Source: Salipiger marinus | GTDB taxonomy: Bacteria > Pseudomonadota > Alphaproteobacteria > Rhodobacterales > Rhodobacteraceae | Assembly (NCBI RefSeq): GCF_900100085.1 | Contig: NZ_FNEJ01000002.1 | Coordinates: forward strand, 186,001-250,000 | Reading direction: 5' to 3' | DNA: 64,000 nt | Program-made: the position numbers and the translations under genes | The notes under the pieces: model-generated | Told to the model about the DNA's origin: nothing | Databases searched by the model: none | Seen by the model: only the letters and a program-made list of their open reading frames with translations | In this document: piece after piece, positions 7,632-16,198 of the stretch | Layout of the letters: each line of letters opens with the position of its first letter | How positions within the stretch are numbered: the first letter of the stretch is position 1

Positions 7632-8546
7632 ATGCGGGGCGTCGGGCTGAAAGATCTGGAGGCCGTGCTGGCCATCGCGCGCAACGGTTCGTTCCGGGCG
7701 GCGGCGCTGGATCTGGACATGTCCAGCACGGCGCTGTCCCACGCCATCGCGCAGCTGGAATCCGGGCTGGGGGTGCGCCTCTTCAACCGCACGACGCGCA
7801 GCGTGGCCCTGACCGAAGCGGGGCGGCAGTTCGTGGACCGGATCGGCCCCGCGCTGTCGGACATCGGCACCGCGATGGAGGAAGCGCGGTCGCAGGCCGA
7901 AACGCCCTCGGGCATGGTCCGCATCAATGCCTCGGCCTTGGCCGGGCAGCAGATCCTCTCCGGTCTGGTGCTGGAGTTCCTGCGCCGCTATCCCAAGATG
8001 CAGGTCGATCTGGCCACGGACGAGCGGCTTGTCGACATCGTGGCGGAAAATTTCGACCTTGGGGTCAGGGTGCGCGATCTGGTGCCCAGCGACATGATCG
8101 CCCTCTCGCTCGGGCATCCGCAGCGCTATGCCGTGGTGGCCTCGCCCGACTACTTCGCCCGTCACCCGCCGCCGCAGAATCCCGCCGATCTCAAATCCCA
8201 TGCCTGCCTGCGGGCGCGCCTGCCCAACGGGGCGCTGTTCCGCTGGCATTTCGAACGGCAGGGCGAAACGGTGCTGGTCGACGTGCCCGGTCGGCTGACG
8301 CTGGACGAGGCCGGCGTGGCGCGGCGCGCCGTGCTGGAGGGGGCGGGAATCGGGATTTTCCTAGAGCAGAGCGTGGCGGACGATCTGGCCGCCGGGCGGA
8401 TGATCCGCTGTCTGGAGGACTGGACGCCGCCGCGGTCGGAGCTTTGCCTCTATTATCCCGGTCGGCGCCATCCCTCTGCCGGGGTCGCGGCCTTTCTCGC
8501 GCTGGCGCGCGAGGTCACGTCGCAGCAGCGCCAGCCCCGCAGCTGA
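7632..8546 (+). CDS. LysR-family transcriptional regulator
   Basis: 304 residues, the usual LysR length. The N-terminal winged helix-turn-helix reads [20 protein letters not shown], then [29 protein letters not shown]. The remainder is a periplasmic-binding-protein-like effector domain. It is transcribed away from the NTF2-like/SDR operon across a 99-base gap, the classic arrangement for a LysR protein controlling its neighbour. The inducer is not predictable. Confidence 0.9.
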   Translation: MRGVGLKDLEAVLAIARNGSFRAAALDLDMSSTALSHAIAQLESGLGVRLFNRTTRSVALTEAGRQFVDRIGPALSDIGTAMEEARSQAETPSGMVRINASALAGQQILSGLVLEFLRRYPKMQVDLATDERLVDIVAENFDLGVRVRDLVPSDMIALSLGHPQRYAVVASPDYFARHPPPQNPADLKSHACLRARLPNGALFRWHFERQGETVLVDVPGRLTLDEAGVARRAVLEGAGIGIFLEQSVADDLAAGRMIRCLEDWTPPRSELCLYYPGRRHPSAGVAAFLALAREVTSQQRQPRS

Positions 8547-8564
8547 TCCGGAAGGCCAGACAGC

Positions 8565-8592
8565 AAAAAGCCGCGCGGAGCACCGGCGCGGC
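8565..8592 (-). terminator. Hairpin with U-tract on the minus strand, downstream of tRNA-Arg
   Basis: GCCGCGC (8570-8576) pairs with GCGCGGC (8586-8592). On the minus strand the stem is followed by TTTTTGC. It is oriented to stop transcription from the tRNA-Arg side, about 115 bases past the tRNA, and lies 18 bases after the LysR stop codon. Confidence 0.55.
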
Positions 8593-8684
8593 GGATGGAC
8601 GGCTGAATGAAAGGAGGGAATAAGTGTGCTGGATGTTTGGGAAATCTGCCTGACTATCGATCAGACGGGCTTTCCCGTTTATTC

Positions 8685-8712
8685 CCGCCACCTTCCTGGA
8701 GGAAGGTGGCGG
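8685..8712. repeat. Perfect 12-bp inverted repeat embracing the tRNA-Arg CCA end
   Basis: CCGCCACCTTCC (8685-8696), loop TGGA, GGAAGGTGGCGG (8701-8712). The right arm includes the encoded CCA (8707-8709), the discriminator base and the last two acceptor bases. The primary transcript can therefore fold its 3' trailer back onto the tRNA end. Confidence 0.8.
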
Positions 8713-8783
8713 ACCGAGGAGGATTCGAACCCCCGACCCCTTGATTCGTAGTCAAGTACTCTATCCAGCTGAGCTATCGGTCC
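8707..8783 (-). tRNA. tRNA-Arg (anticodon ACG)
   Basis: A 77-base cloverleaf on the minus strand. The acceptor stem is GGACCGA with TCGGTCC. The D-arm is GCTCAGCTGGATAGAGT. The anticodon stem CTTGA/TCAAG encloses loop CTACGAA (anticodon ACG, to be edited to ICG to read CGU/CGC/CGA). The T-arm has GGTTCGAATCC. The 3' CCA is encoded at 8707-8709. Confidence 0.95.
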
Positions 8784-8878
8784 GTGAGGGCGGGGATAGA
8801 CTCAGTGCGGAGGGGATGCAAGAGACAATCTGAAGGTTTTTTGAAAGAAGCTGCCTGCCCTTGCGGCAGCTTCTGCAT

Positions 8879-10261
8879 TTATCCCACATCGCCCATGGGC
8901 AGGCGGATTTCAAAGCTGGTGCCGGTCTCGCCGGTGTCCAGCAGGCGCAGCGTGCCGCCATGATTGCGCACAAGCTCCGTCACGATGGCCAGACCCAGCC
9001 CCGCGCCCCCCTTGCGCGCGCCGCCCTGAAACGGCTGGAACAGATGTTCGCGCGCCTTCAGCGGCAGGCCGGGCCCGGTATCGGTCACGTCGATCACCCA
9101 TGCGTCTTCCTCGACCCGCGCGGCGACCGAGATCTCGCCGCTCTGCCCCGAGCCCAGAATCGCCTGCCGCGCGTTGCGCACCAGATTGGCGATGGCGCGG
9201 TAGATCTGTTCGGGATCGCCGCGAATCTGCAGCGTGGCGGGGATATCCTCGGACAGCGACAGATCATGGTCGCCGATGGCCAGCCGCTCCGCCTCCAGCA
9301 CCTCGTTGACCAGCTCCGCAAGGTTGAACTGGGTCAGCACCGGCGTCGGCTCTTCGGCCTTGCCGAAGGCCAGCGTGCTTTCGCACAGGGACACGGCACG
9401 GGTGATGGAGCCCACCAGCTTCGGCGCCATGCGCTTGACCGCCGGATCCTCGGACATCTCGATACGGTCGGTAAAAAGCTGCGCCGAGGTCAGGATGTTG
9501 CGCAGGTCATGGCTGACCCGCGCCACGGCCCCGCCCAGCTGGGCCAGCCGTTCCTTCTGCCGCAGCGACTGCGACAGCTGGGTCTGCATGGACTGCAGCG
9601 CCTCCTCCGCCTCGCGCAGTTCGCGCACGCGCGACGTGGGCGAGATTATGCGCCGCATGTCCTCCGGCGCCTCGGCATAGCGCTGCATATGGCCCACCAC
9701 GCTTTTGATCGGGCGCACCAGCAGGCGCTGCACCGCCAGAAACAGCAGCAGCGCCGCCACCAGAGAGATGAAGGCCGACAGCACCAGCACCCGCAGGCCA
9801 TAATCCAGCAGCGCCTCGCGCAGCGGCGCGCTTTCCATCGTGACCTCGATCAGCTCGCCGCCATCCTGCTGCGGATAGCCCAGCACCCGGATCAGCCGCG
9901 GCCCCGGATCGGCCAGCCGCACCATCGCGTCCTTCATCAGCGTGAAAGGCCCGTCCTGCCGCAGATCATAGGTGACATCGACAGAGCCGGGCAGCGGCGA
10001 GGACAGCACCAGTTCGCGCGTGGCGTCGCGCTGCAGCACCACGTTATAGACGCCCGCGTTTTCCAGAAGCTCCCGTTCCAGATCGGGGTCGATCATGGCA
10101 TCGGCCAGCAGCGCCAGCGAGGCGATCTGCGCCCGTTCCAGCCGGTCGAGCAGAAAATCCGCGCGGAACCGCGCGACCGAGGGCACAAAGATCAGCACTT
10201 CGGCCAGCATCACAAAGACCATTGTGAGGATCAGGAAGCGGCCGGACAGCGAATTGAACAT
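8879..10261 (-). CDS. Membrane-bound sensor histidine kinase (orphan)
   Basis: 460 residues from ATG 10259-10261. A transmembrane helix at about 8-28, a periplasmic sensor region of about 125 residues, and a second helix at about 157-178. A HAMP-like linker follows. The phospho-acceptor box is VSHDLRN with His251. The ATPase domain has an N-box NLVRNARQA (359-367), G1 DTGPGLP (394-400) and G2 GGAGLGLAIV (418-427). No response-regulator gene lies nearby. The gene follows the flavoprotein at 10281 by 19 bases and TVP38 beyond it, so it is the last gene of that operon. The cognate regulator and signal are unknown. Confidence 0.88.
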   Translation of the reverse strand: MFNSLSGRFLILTMVFVMLAEVLIFVPSVARFRADFLLDRLERAQIASLALLADAMIDPDLERELLENAGVYNVVLQRDATRELVLSSPLPGSVDVTYDLRQDGPFTLMKDAMVRLADPGPRLIRVLGYPQQDGGELIEVTMESAPLREALLDYGLRVLVLSAFISLVAALLLFLAVQRLLVRPIKSVVGHMQRYAEAPEDMRRIISPTSRVRELREAEEALQSMQTQLSQSLRQKERLAQLGGAVARVSHDLRNILTSAQLFTDRIEMSEDPAVKRMAPKLVGSITRAVSLCESTLAFGKAEEPTPVLTQFNLAELVNEVLEAERLAIGDHDLSLSEDIPATLQIRGDPEQIYRAIANLVRNARQAILGSGQSGEISVAARVEEDAWVIDVTDTGPGLPLKAREHLFQPFQGGARKGGAGLGLAIVTELVRNHGGTLRLLDTGETGTSFEIRLPMGDVG

Positions 10262-10280
10262 CTGGATGCGTCTTGGACCT

Positions 10281-11705
10281 TCAGGGCAGCATGCGTTGCA
10301 CCAGTCGTGTGGCTGATTTGACCACACGGGACTGGAACAATCGAGGAGCGAAATAGGTTCCTGCCGCGCGTTTGTTAAGCTCTGTCAGCGTGGGATAGGG
10401 CGCGACCATGCCCGCGACCTGGCCGATCTTCAGCCGCGCGGACAGCGCCAGCGCCCAGAGCCCGATCAGCTCTCCGGCCTGCGCGCCCGCGATGGACACG
10501 CCCACCGGACGGCCCCGATGCACCATCAGCTTCAGCAGCCCGGTGGTCTGGCGCCCGGCGATGGCGCGGTCATTGTGATGCAGCGGCTCGCGGATCACCT
10601 CCAGCGCCGTGCCATAGCGCAGACGGGCCTGCGCCTCGGTCAGGCCGACCTGCGCCAGTTCGGGGCGGGTATAGGTGGCGCGCGGCACGATGTCGGGCCG
10701 CACCCGGGCGGGCAGGCCGAACAGCACCGCGCGCAGCACGATGCCCGCGTGATAGCCCGCCAGATGGGTGAACTGCCCCTGCCCCGCCACATCGCCCACC
10801 GCATAGACGCGGCGGTTGGTGCTGCGCAGCCGCGCATCGGTGCGGATGCCCTGCGGCCCGGTCTCGATCCCTGCGCGGTCCAGATCCAGCCCCTCCAGCG
10901 CGGGGCGCCGCCCCGTCGCCACCAGCAGATGCGAGCCCGCCACCTGCCGCCCGTCCGCCAGCCGCAGCGCCACGCCGTCGTCCTGCGCCGACACCTCGGT
11001 CACCGCCTGCCCTTCCAGCAGCGTCACGCCATCGCCGCGCAGCGCGTCCAGCACGACCGCCGCCATCTCGCCATCCTCGCGGGCCAGCGCGCGCTTGGCC
11101 TCCACCACCGTGACGCGGCTGCCCAGACGGCGGAAGGCTTGCGCCATTTCCAGCCCGATCGGCCCGCCGCCCAGAATCAGCAGATGCTCGGGCAGCCGGT
11201 CCAGATCCCACAGCGTTTCATTGGTAAGGTAGGGCACCGTCTCCAGCCCCGGCAGCGGCGGGATCAGCGGCTTTGACCCGGTGGCCAGCACGATGCGGCG
11301 GGCGCGGATCACATGCGGCCCCGCCTGCACCTCGTCCGGCGACAGGAACCGCCCCGAATGGCGCAGCACGGTGACGCCCAGCCCCTCGAACCGTTCCTGA
11401 CTGTCCATCGGCTCGATCCGGGCGATGCTGTCGCGGATATGCGCGCGCAGCCCGGCCCAGTCGATCCGCGCGGGCGGCAGGATCACACCGAACATGTCCG
11501 CCCCCACCGGCGCATGAGCCCGGTCGGCGGCGGCGATCAGCGCCTTGGACGGCACGCAGCCGAAATTCAGGCAGTCGCCGCCCATCAGCCCGCGTTCCAG
11601 CAGCACCACGCGCGCGCCCATCTGCGCCGCCCCGGCCGCAACCGAAAGCCCGCCAGAGCCCGCGCCGATCACCAGCAGATCGGTCTCCATCCTGTGGCCT
11701 GTCAT
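10281..11705 (-). CDS. Pyridine nucleotide-disulfide oxidoreductase, mercuric-reductase/dihydrolipoamide-dehydrogenase-like
   Basis: 474 residues from ATG 11703-11705, preceded by AGGAGCAGGC. It has FAD fingerprint GAGSGG, the redox-active pair in CLNFGCVPSK, an NAD(P) fingerprint GGGPIGLEMAQ and the C-terminal dimerisation domain. It lacks the N-terminal heavy-metal-binding domain and the vicinal C-terminal cysteines of true mercuric reductases, and it is not next to 2-oxoacid dehydrogenase genes. The physiological disulfide or quinone substrate is therefore unknown. It lies 17 bases after a TVP38/TMEM64 gene. That pairing is common in proteobacteria and suggests a shared redox or membrane function. 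Confidence 0.85.
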   Translation of the reverse strand: MTGHRMETDLLVIGAGSGGLSVAAGAAQMGARVVLLERGLMGGDCLNFGCVPSKALIAAADRAHAPVGADMFGVILPPARIDWAGLRAHIRDSIARIEPMDSQERFEGLGVTVLRHSGRFLSPDEVQAGPHVIRARRIVLATGSKPLIPPLPGLETVPYLTNETLWDLDRLPEHLLILGGGPIGLEMAQAFRRLGSRVTVVEAKRALAREDGEMAAVVLDALRGDGVTLLEGQAVTEVSAQDDGVALRLADGRQVAGSHLLVATGRRPALEGLDLDRAGIETGPQGIRTDARLRSTNRRVYAVGDVAGQGQFTHLAGYHAGIVLRAVLFGLPARVRPDIVPRATYTRPELAQVGLTEAQARLRYGTALEVIREPLHHNDRAIAGRQTTGLLKLMVHRGRPVGVSIAGAQAGELIGLWALALSARLKIGQVAGMVAPYPTLTELNKRAAGTYFAPRLFQSRVVKSATRLVQRMLP

Positions 11706-11722
11706 GCCTGCTCCTGCCTGCC

Positions 11723-12472
11723 TTACACCTGTCCGCGTCCGCGGATCATCCTGATCAACATGGGCAGTGCCGCCAGCAGGGCAAGCCCCAGCACCGGCCC
11801 CAGCACCGCGGGCGACCACAGGATCGACAGATCCGGCGTCTCGCCCCGGTCGAACACGGCGCCCACCCCCACGCCAATCGAGGTGAAGACCAGCGCGCCC
11901 GGCACGATGCCCACCGCCGTGGTCCATGCAAAATTGCGCAGCCGCACCCCCACCAGCGCAGGCAGCAGATTCGCCACGAAAAACGGCACCACCGGCAGCA
12001 GGCGCAGCAGCAGCAGCACGCTGACCTCGTTTTCCGCCAGCCGGGCCTTCAGCCGCGCCAGCGTGCCGTCAGAGGCTGAAATCCGCGCCGCCAGCGCCCG
12101 CCCCAGCCCGGCCCGCGCCGCGACAAAGATCAGCACCGCGCCAATCGTGGCCGCCGTGACGTTCAGCGCCGTGCCCGCCGCCAGCCCGAACAGAAACCCG
12201 CCCGTCACCGACGCGACCGAGGCGCCGGGCAGCGAAAACGCCACCATCAGCACATAGGCTGCCAGAAACCCCGCCACGACCAGCGGGTAATTGGCATCGC
12301 GCAGCGCCAGCAGCCCGTCGCGATGCGTGCGCAGGGTGTCAAAGCTGATCTGGTCGCGCAGCAGCACGGCGCCCGTGACCGCCCCCACGGCGATCAGGAC
12401 CAGCGGCAGATGCCGCAGCAGCGCCCGCGACGAGGAAACGGTCTGGCTCATGCCGCGCAGGATGCGCCGCAT
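11723..12472 (-). CDS. TVP38/TMEM64 family inner-membrane protein
   Basis: 249 residues (242 if the internal ATG at 12449-12451 is the start; neither has a strong ribosome-binding site). Five to six hydrophobic segments carry the VTT-domain landmarks, including FSLPGASVASVTGGFLFG and LRLLPVVPFFVANLLPALVG. The family belongs to the DedA/VTT superfamily, linked to lipid scrambling and membrane homeostasis. It heads an operon with a flavin disulfide oxidoreductase and a sensor kinase. The exact role is unknown. Confidence 0.85.
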   Translation of the reverse strand: MRRILRGMSQTVSSSRALLRHLPLVLIAVGAVTGAVLLRDQISFDTLRTHRDGLLALRDANYPLVVAGFLAAYVLMVAFSLPGASVASVTGGFLFGLAAGTALNVTAATIGAVLIFVAARAGLGRALAARISASDGTLARLKARLAENEVSVLLLLRLLPVVPFFVANLLPALVGVRLRNFAWTTAVGIVPGALVFTSIGVGVGAVFDRGETPDLSILWSPAVLGPVLGLALLAALPMLIRMIRGRGQV

Positions 12473-12569
12473 CCGACTTCTGCGCGAGCCCCCTCACGCG
12501 AGCTTGATCGCGGCATGGCCAAAACCGCCATCTTGGCCAAGAATGTTGCCGCCCCCGCCCCGAAGAGGT

Positions 12570-12598
12570 TTGACATGCGGCGCCCGTCTCCCTATAGC
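12570..12598 (+). promoter_or_regulatory. Sigma-70 promoter of the rpmH operon
   Basis: TTGACA (12570-12575), a 17-base spacer and TATAGC (12593-12598): a full-consensus -35 with a good -10. The predicted start is near 12605, giving a leader of about 145 bases before rpmH. Nothing coding is seen in that leader or in the 12473-12569 stretch before the promoter. Confidence 0.8.
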
Positions 12599-12748
12599 CC
12601 AGTCCTCGAATGACATCGGGCCCGGCGATTCCGCTTCGGGCCCGCCTGCACAGGATGGCCGGAGACGGATCATGCGGTTCAGGCATCCCTGTAGACACGA
12701 AGACACCGCGGTCTCCCTCGGAGACCCGATCAGACGGAGAAGAGCGCG

Positions 12749-12883
12749 ATGAAACGCACCTTTCAGCCTTCGAACCTTGTTCGCAAGCGCCGCCACGGCT
12801 TCCGCGCCCGCATGGCCACCAAAGGTGGTCGCGCGGTCCTGAACGCCCGCCGGGCGCGCGGCCGCAAGCGGCTCAGCGCCTGA
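12749..12883 (+). CDS. rpmH: Large ribosomal subunit protein bL34
   Basis: 44 residues, complete, beginning [18 protein letters not shown] and ending GRKRLSA, the invariant L34 pattern of basic residues. It is a 50S structural protein near the exit region. It is the first gene of the rpmH-rnpA-yidD-ttcA run, with a strong promoter about 150 bases upstream and AGACGGAGAAGAG as ribosome-binding region. Confidence 0.97.
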   Translation: MKRTFQPSNLVRKRRHGFRARMATKGGRAVLNARRARGRKRLSA

Positions 12884-13004
12884 GCCGCGCGCTCTGCCCA
12901 TGGCGGAGCGAGGCCCCCATCCATCCGCGAAGGCCGCTTCGGGCAGCACCCGGGCGGCCTTTCCGCTTGGCCTGCCCACGACCCCGGACCCGGAGCGCCC
13001 CTTG

Positions 13005-13352
13005 GTGACACCGCTGGAGATCCTGCGCAAACGCGCTGATTTTCTGGCGGCGGCTCGGGCGCGGCGGATGCCCGTGGCGTCGATGCTGGTGCAGGCGCGG
13101 TTCCGCGACGACGGATCGCCCGCGATCCGCGTAGGCTTCACCTGTTCCAAGAAGGTGGGCAACGCGGTGGCGCGCAACCGGGCAAAACGGCGGCTGCGCG
13201 AAGTGGCGCGGCTGGTGCTGCCCGGCCTTGGCCGTCCCGGCTGGGATTACGTGCTGATCGGACGCGCCGGCGCCACTGCCGAGCGCGATTTCCTGCTGAT
13301 GCAGGGCGATGTGGCCTTTGCCCTGCGCAAGCTGCACAAGCCGGGTCCATGA
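13005..13352 (+). CDS. rnpA: Ribonuclease P protein component
   Basis: 115 residues if started at GTG 13005, which has CGGAG eight bases upstream and gives the usual family length. An upstream ATG at 12900 would add 35 residues with no family resemblance. The core carries RADFLAAARARR, then GFTCSKKVGNAVARNRAKRRLRE, the RNR signature that binds the P RNA. It assists the catalytic RNA in 5' maturation of tRNAs. It overlaps yidD by 4 bases and follows rpmH in the conserved order. Confidence 0.93.
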   Translation: MTPLEILRKRADFLAAARARRMPVASMLVQARFRDDGSPAIRVGFTCSKKVGNAVARNRAKRRLREVARLVLPGLGRPGWDYVLIGRAGATAERDFLLMQGDVAFALRKLHKPGP

Positions 13353-13570
13353 CCCCGCTGGCGCGCCTTGCCGCCCTGCCCGTGCATGCCTACCGGCTGG
13401 TGTTTTCGCCTTGGGTCGGGCATGGCTGTCGCTATCAGCCGACCTGTTCCGCCTATGCGCTGGAGGCGCTGGACAAGCATGGCGCGCTGCGCGGAAGCTG
13501 GCTCGCGCTGCGCCGCATCCTGCGCTGCCACCCTCTGGGCGGGTCCGGCATCGACAACGTCCCCGACTGA
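13349..13570 (+). CDS. yidD: Membrane protein insertion efficiency factor YidD
   Basis: 73 residues with the full YidD pattern: FSPWVGHGCRYQPTCSAYALEAL, HGALRGSWLALRRILRCHP and GGSGIDNVPD. It is a small amphipathic inner-membrane-associated protein that aids YidC-dependent insertion. The ATG overlaps the rnpA stop (ATGA), so translation is coupled. yidC itself lies 2.6 kb downstream, separated by ttcA and an EAL gene. Confidence 0.95.
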   Translation: MTPLARLAALPVHAYRLVFSPWVGHGCRYQPTCSAYALEALDKHGALRGSWLALRRILRCHPLGGSGIDNVPD

Positions 13571-13579
13571 GGTAGCCCC

Positions 13580-14449
13580 ATGTTCGATGATGACGACGCC
13601 ACCGACATCCACCCGCTGTTCTACGGCGCGCCCAAGACCACGGAATTCAAGAAGCTGCGCAAGCGCATCGTGCAGAACGTGCGCGAGGCGGTGGAACAGT
13701 ATGGCATGGTGGAACCGGGCGCGCGCTGGCTGGTCTGCCTGTCGGGCGGCAAGGACAGCTACACCCTGCTGGCGATTCTCTATGAACTGAAATGGCGCGG
13801 CCTGCTGCCGGTGGATCTGCTGGCCTGCAATCTGGATCAGGGCCAGCCCGGCTTTCCCGCGACGGTGCTGCCGGAGTTCCTGCAGCGCATGGGCGTGCCG
13901 CACCGGATCGAATATCAGGACACCTATTCCATCGTGGTGGACAAGGTGCCGCAGGGCCGGACCTATTGCGCGCTCTGTTCGCGGCTGCGGCGCGGCAACC
14001 TCTATCGCATCGCGCGCGAGGAAGGCTGCTCTGCCGTGGTGCTGGGCCATCACCGCGACGACATCCTCGAGACGTTCTTCATGAACCTCTTTCACGGCGG
14101 ACGGCTGGCCACCATGCCGCCGAAACTGGTGAACGAGGAGGGCGACCTGTTCCTTTACCGCCCGCTGGCCCATGTCGCCGAGGCCGATTGCGAAAAATTC
14201 GCCCGAGCCATGCAATATCCCATCATCCCCTGCGACCTCTGCGGCAGTCAGGACGGGCTGCAGCGCCAGCAGGTGAAGCAAATCCTTGACGGGTGGGAGA
14301 AAAACTCTCCCGGACGGCGGCAGGTGATGTTCCGCGCGCTGACCAATATCCGCCCCTCGCACATGCTGGATCCGAAGATTTTCGACTTCCTCGGGCTGCA
14401 GCGCGATCTTTCTGAGAAAACTCCGAACGATATTCCCGATCTGCGTTAA
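13580..14449 (+). CDS. ttcA: tRNA 2-thiocytidine(32) synthetase TtcA
   Basis: 289 residues. It has the PP-loop ATP pyrophosphatase motif SGGKDS (55-60) and the [4Fe-4S] ligands in TYCALC (C130, C133) and PCDLC (C218/C221). It activates C32 of certain tRNAs by adenylation and installs sulfur. It starts 9 bases after yidD with GAGG at the right distance, so it belongs to the same transcript. Family length and motifs are all intact. Confidence 0.95.
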   Translation: MFDDDDATDIHPLFYGAPKTTEFKKLRKRIVQNVREAVEQYGMVEPGARWLVCLSGGKDSYTLLAILYELKWRGLLPVDLLACNLDQGQPGFPATVLPEFLQRMGVPHRIEYQDTYSIVVDKVPQGRTYCALCSRLRRGNLYRIAREEGCSAVVLGHHRDDILETFFMNLFHGGRLATMPPKLVNEEGDLFLYRPLAHVAEADCEKFARAMQYPIIPCDLCGSQDGLQRQQVKQILDGWEKNSPGRRQVMFRALTNIRPSHMLDPKIFDFLGLQRDLSEKTPNDIPDLR

Positions 14450-14510
14450 GCTCCGGGTCACTCTGCTGTTCTAGTCCTGTTCGATGACGGGACACATGCA
14501 GGGGGTCACC

Positions 14511-16055
14511 ATGCCGCACCTCGCAGAACTGCTGACTCCGCTGCGGCGGCGGCTGCTGAAATGGCTCCACGGGCCGCATATGCTGGCCTTTCTGCCCGCG
14601 CTGTCGCTGGCCGGGTTCTGGCTGGGCGGAGAGGCGGGGCTGCTGACCGTCGCGCTGCTGCTGCCCCTGCTCTATCTGACCCTCGGGCGGCGCGGCGACG
14701 CGCTGCACCCCGTCGAACCCCGCAGCATCCTGCCCGGCCTTGCCGATGCCGCCATGGCACAGGACATGGCCGACCAGATGCTGCTGCGCGCTCGCGCCGC
14801 CAGTCTGGCCACCGGCTGCCTGATGCTGGAGGCGGAGGGACTGGAAACCGTCGCCCGCCGTGCGGGCAGCGAAACCGCCGAAGAGCTGCGCGACCTGCTG
14901 CTGACCCGGCTGCGGGGGCTGCTGCGCCGGGATGACATTGCGGTGCGTACCGGCGATTCGCGCTTCATGGTGCTGTTCGGCCCGTCGCTGCGGCTGGATC
15001 TGGAGGCGCTGCTGGCGCTGGCCGACCGGATGCAGCGCGGGCTGGAAGAACCCGCCGAAACCGCCACCGGCGTGCATTACATCTCTGTCGCCATCGGCTT
15101 CTGCGGCATGAACCGGCTCAAGGACGGGGCCAGCGGCGCCCGGCTGATCGAGGCGGCGCAGATCGCCCTGACCGAAGCGCTGGCCAATGGCCCCTCGGCG
15201 ATTCGCGCCTGGACGGAAACCATGCGCGCCGAACGCTCCGCCCGGCAGTCGCTGCTGCACGAGGTCGACCGGGCGCTGGCCAAGGGCCAGATCCAGCCAT
15301 GGTTCCAGCCGCAGCTCTGCACCTCCACCGGGCGCATCAGCGGCGTGGAGGCGCTGGCCCGCTGGATCCATCCGGAGCGGGGCATCGTGCCGCCGGGGCA
15401 GTTCCTGCCCGCCCTGGAAGCGGCGGGCCAGATGGACCGTCTGGGAGAGGTGATCCTGCAGCACAGCCTGACCGCGCTGCGCGGCTGGGACGATCAGGGC
15501 CTCGACATCCCCCGCGTCAGCGTGAATTTCTCCGCCGCCGAACTGCGCAACCCGCATCTGCTGGACCGCATCCGCTGGGAACTGGACCGCTTCGGCCTGC
15601 CCCCCGCACGGCTGGGGGTGGAGGTGCTGGAAACCGTGATCGCCGATTGTCCCGAAGGCGTGGTTGCCCGCAATATCATGGGCCTGTCCCGGCTGGGCTG
15701 CCAGATCGACCTTGACGATTTTGGCACCGGCCACGCCTCGATCACCGCGCTGCGCCGCTTTCCGGTCAACCGGCTGAAGATCGACCGCAGCTTCGTGTCG
15801 CGGGTGGACCGCGACGAGGACCAGCAGCGCATGATGGCCGCCATCCTTGGTCTGGCCGAACGGCTGAACCTGCAGACTCTGGGCGAAGGGGTCGAAGGGC
15901 TTGGCGAACACGCGCTGCTGGCGCAGCTTGGCTGCGATCATGTGCAGGGCTTCGGGGTCGCCCGCCCCATGGCCGCGGCGGCGCTGGCGGACTGGGCCCG
16001 GGCCCATGCCCGCCGCATCGCGGAGGCGCCCAACCTTGGCCGCGCCACCGGCTAG
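14511..16055 (+). CDS. Membrane-anchored EAL-domain c-di-GMP phosphodiesterase with degenerate GGDEF domain
   Basis: 514 residues from ATG 14511 (AGGGGG upstream; an in-frame ATG at 14484 lacks one). Two hydrophobic helices span about 25-58. A GGDEF-like domain follows with TGDSRF (147-152) in place of GGDEF, so it should not make c-di-GMP. The EAL domain appears catalytic: EAL (280-282), N339, E374, DDFGTG (402-407), K423 and E459 in EGVE. It is predicted to hydrolyse c-di-GMP at the inner membrane. It is inserted between ttcA and yidC with 61 bases upstream and 143 downstream. Confidence 0.9.
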   Translation: MPHLAELLTPLRRRLLKWLHGPHMLAFLPALSLAGFWLGGEAGLLTVALLLPLLYLTLGRRGDALHPVEPRSILPGLADAAMAQDMADQMLLRARAASLATGCLMLEAEGLETVARRAGSETAEELRDLLLTRLRGLLRRDDIAVRTGDSRFMVLFGPSLRLDLEALLALADRMQRGLEEPAETATGVHYISVAIGFCGMNRLKDGASGARLIEAAQIALTEALANGPSAIRAWTETMRAERSARQSLLHEVDRALAKGQIQPWFQPQLCTSTGRISGVEALARWIHPERGIVPPGQFLPALEAAGQMDRLGEVILQHSLTALRGWDDQGLDIPRVSVNFSAAELRNPHLLDRIRWELDRFGLPPARLGVEVLETVIADCPEGVVARNIMGLSRLGCQIDLDDFGTGHASITALRRFPVNRLKIDRSFVSRVDRDEDQQRMMAAILGLAERLNLQTLGEGVEGLGEHALLAQLGCDHVQGFGVARPMAAAALADWARAHARRIAEAPNLGRATG

Positions 16056-16198
16056 GCGCCGCATCCCACCCCCGCAGGCGCGGCATCCTTGCCCGCAACG
16101 GTCACTTTAGCGGATCTTCCCATGAATCGGCTTGACCTTTGGGGGTGCGGGCTGTTGAACCCGGCACTGACTTTCCAAAGGACTGGTGGCGGCCTCGC

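Noticed and set aside
8626-8752. Short plus-strand frame with a GGAGGG-like ribosome-binding site that runs into the tRNA-Arg gene
   Set aside because: Its C-terminal third is tRNA sequence read antisense and the product has no conserved feature; likely spurious.
10281-11705. Calling the flavoprotein a true mercuric reductase (merA)
   Set aside because: No N-terminal metal-binding domain, no C-terminal vicinal cysteines and no mer genes nearby.
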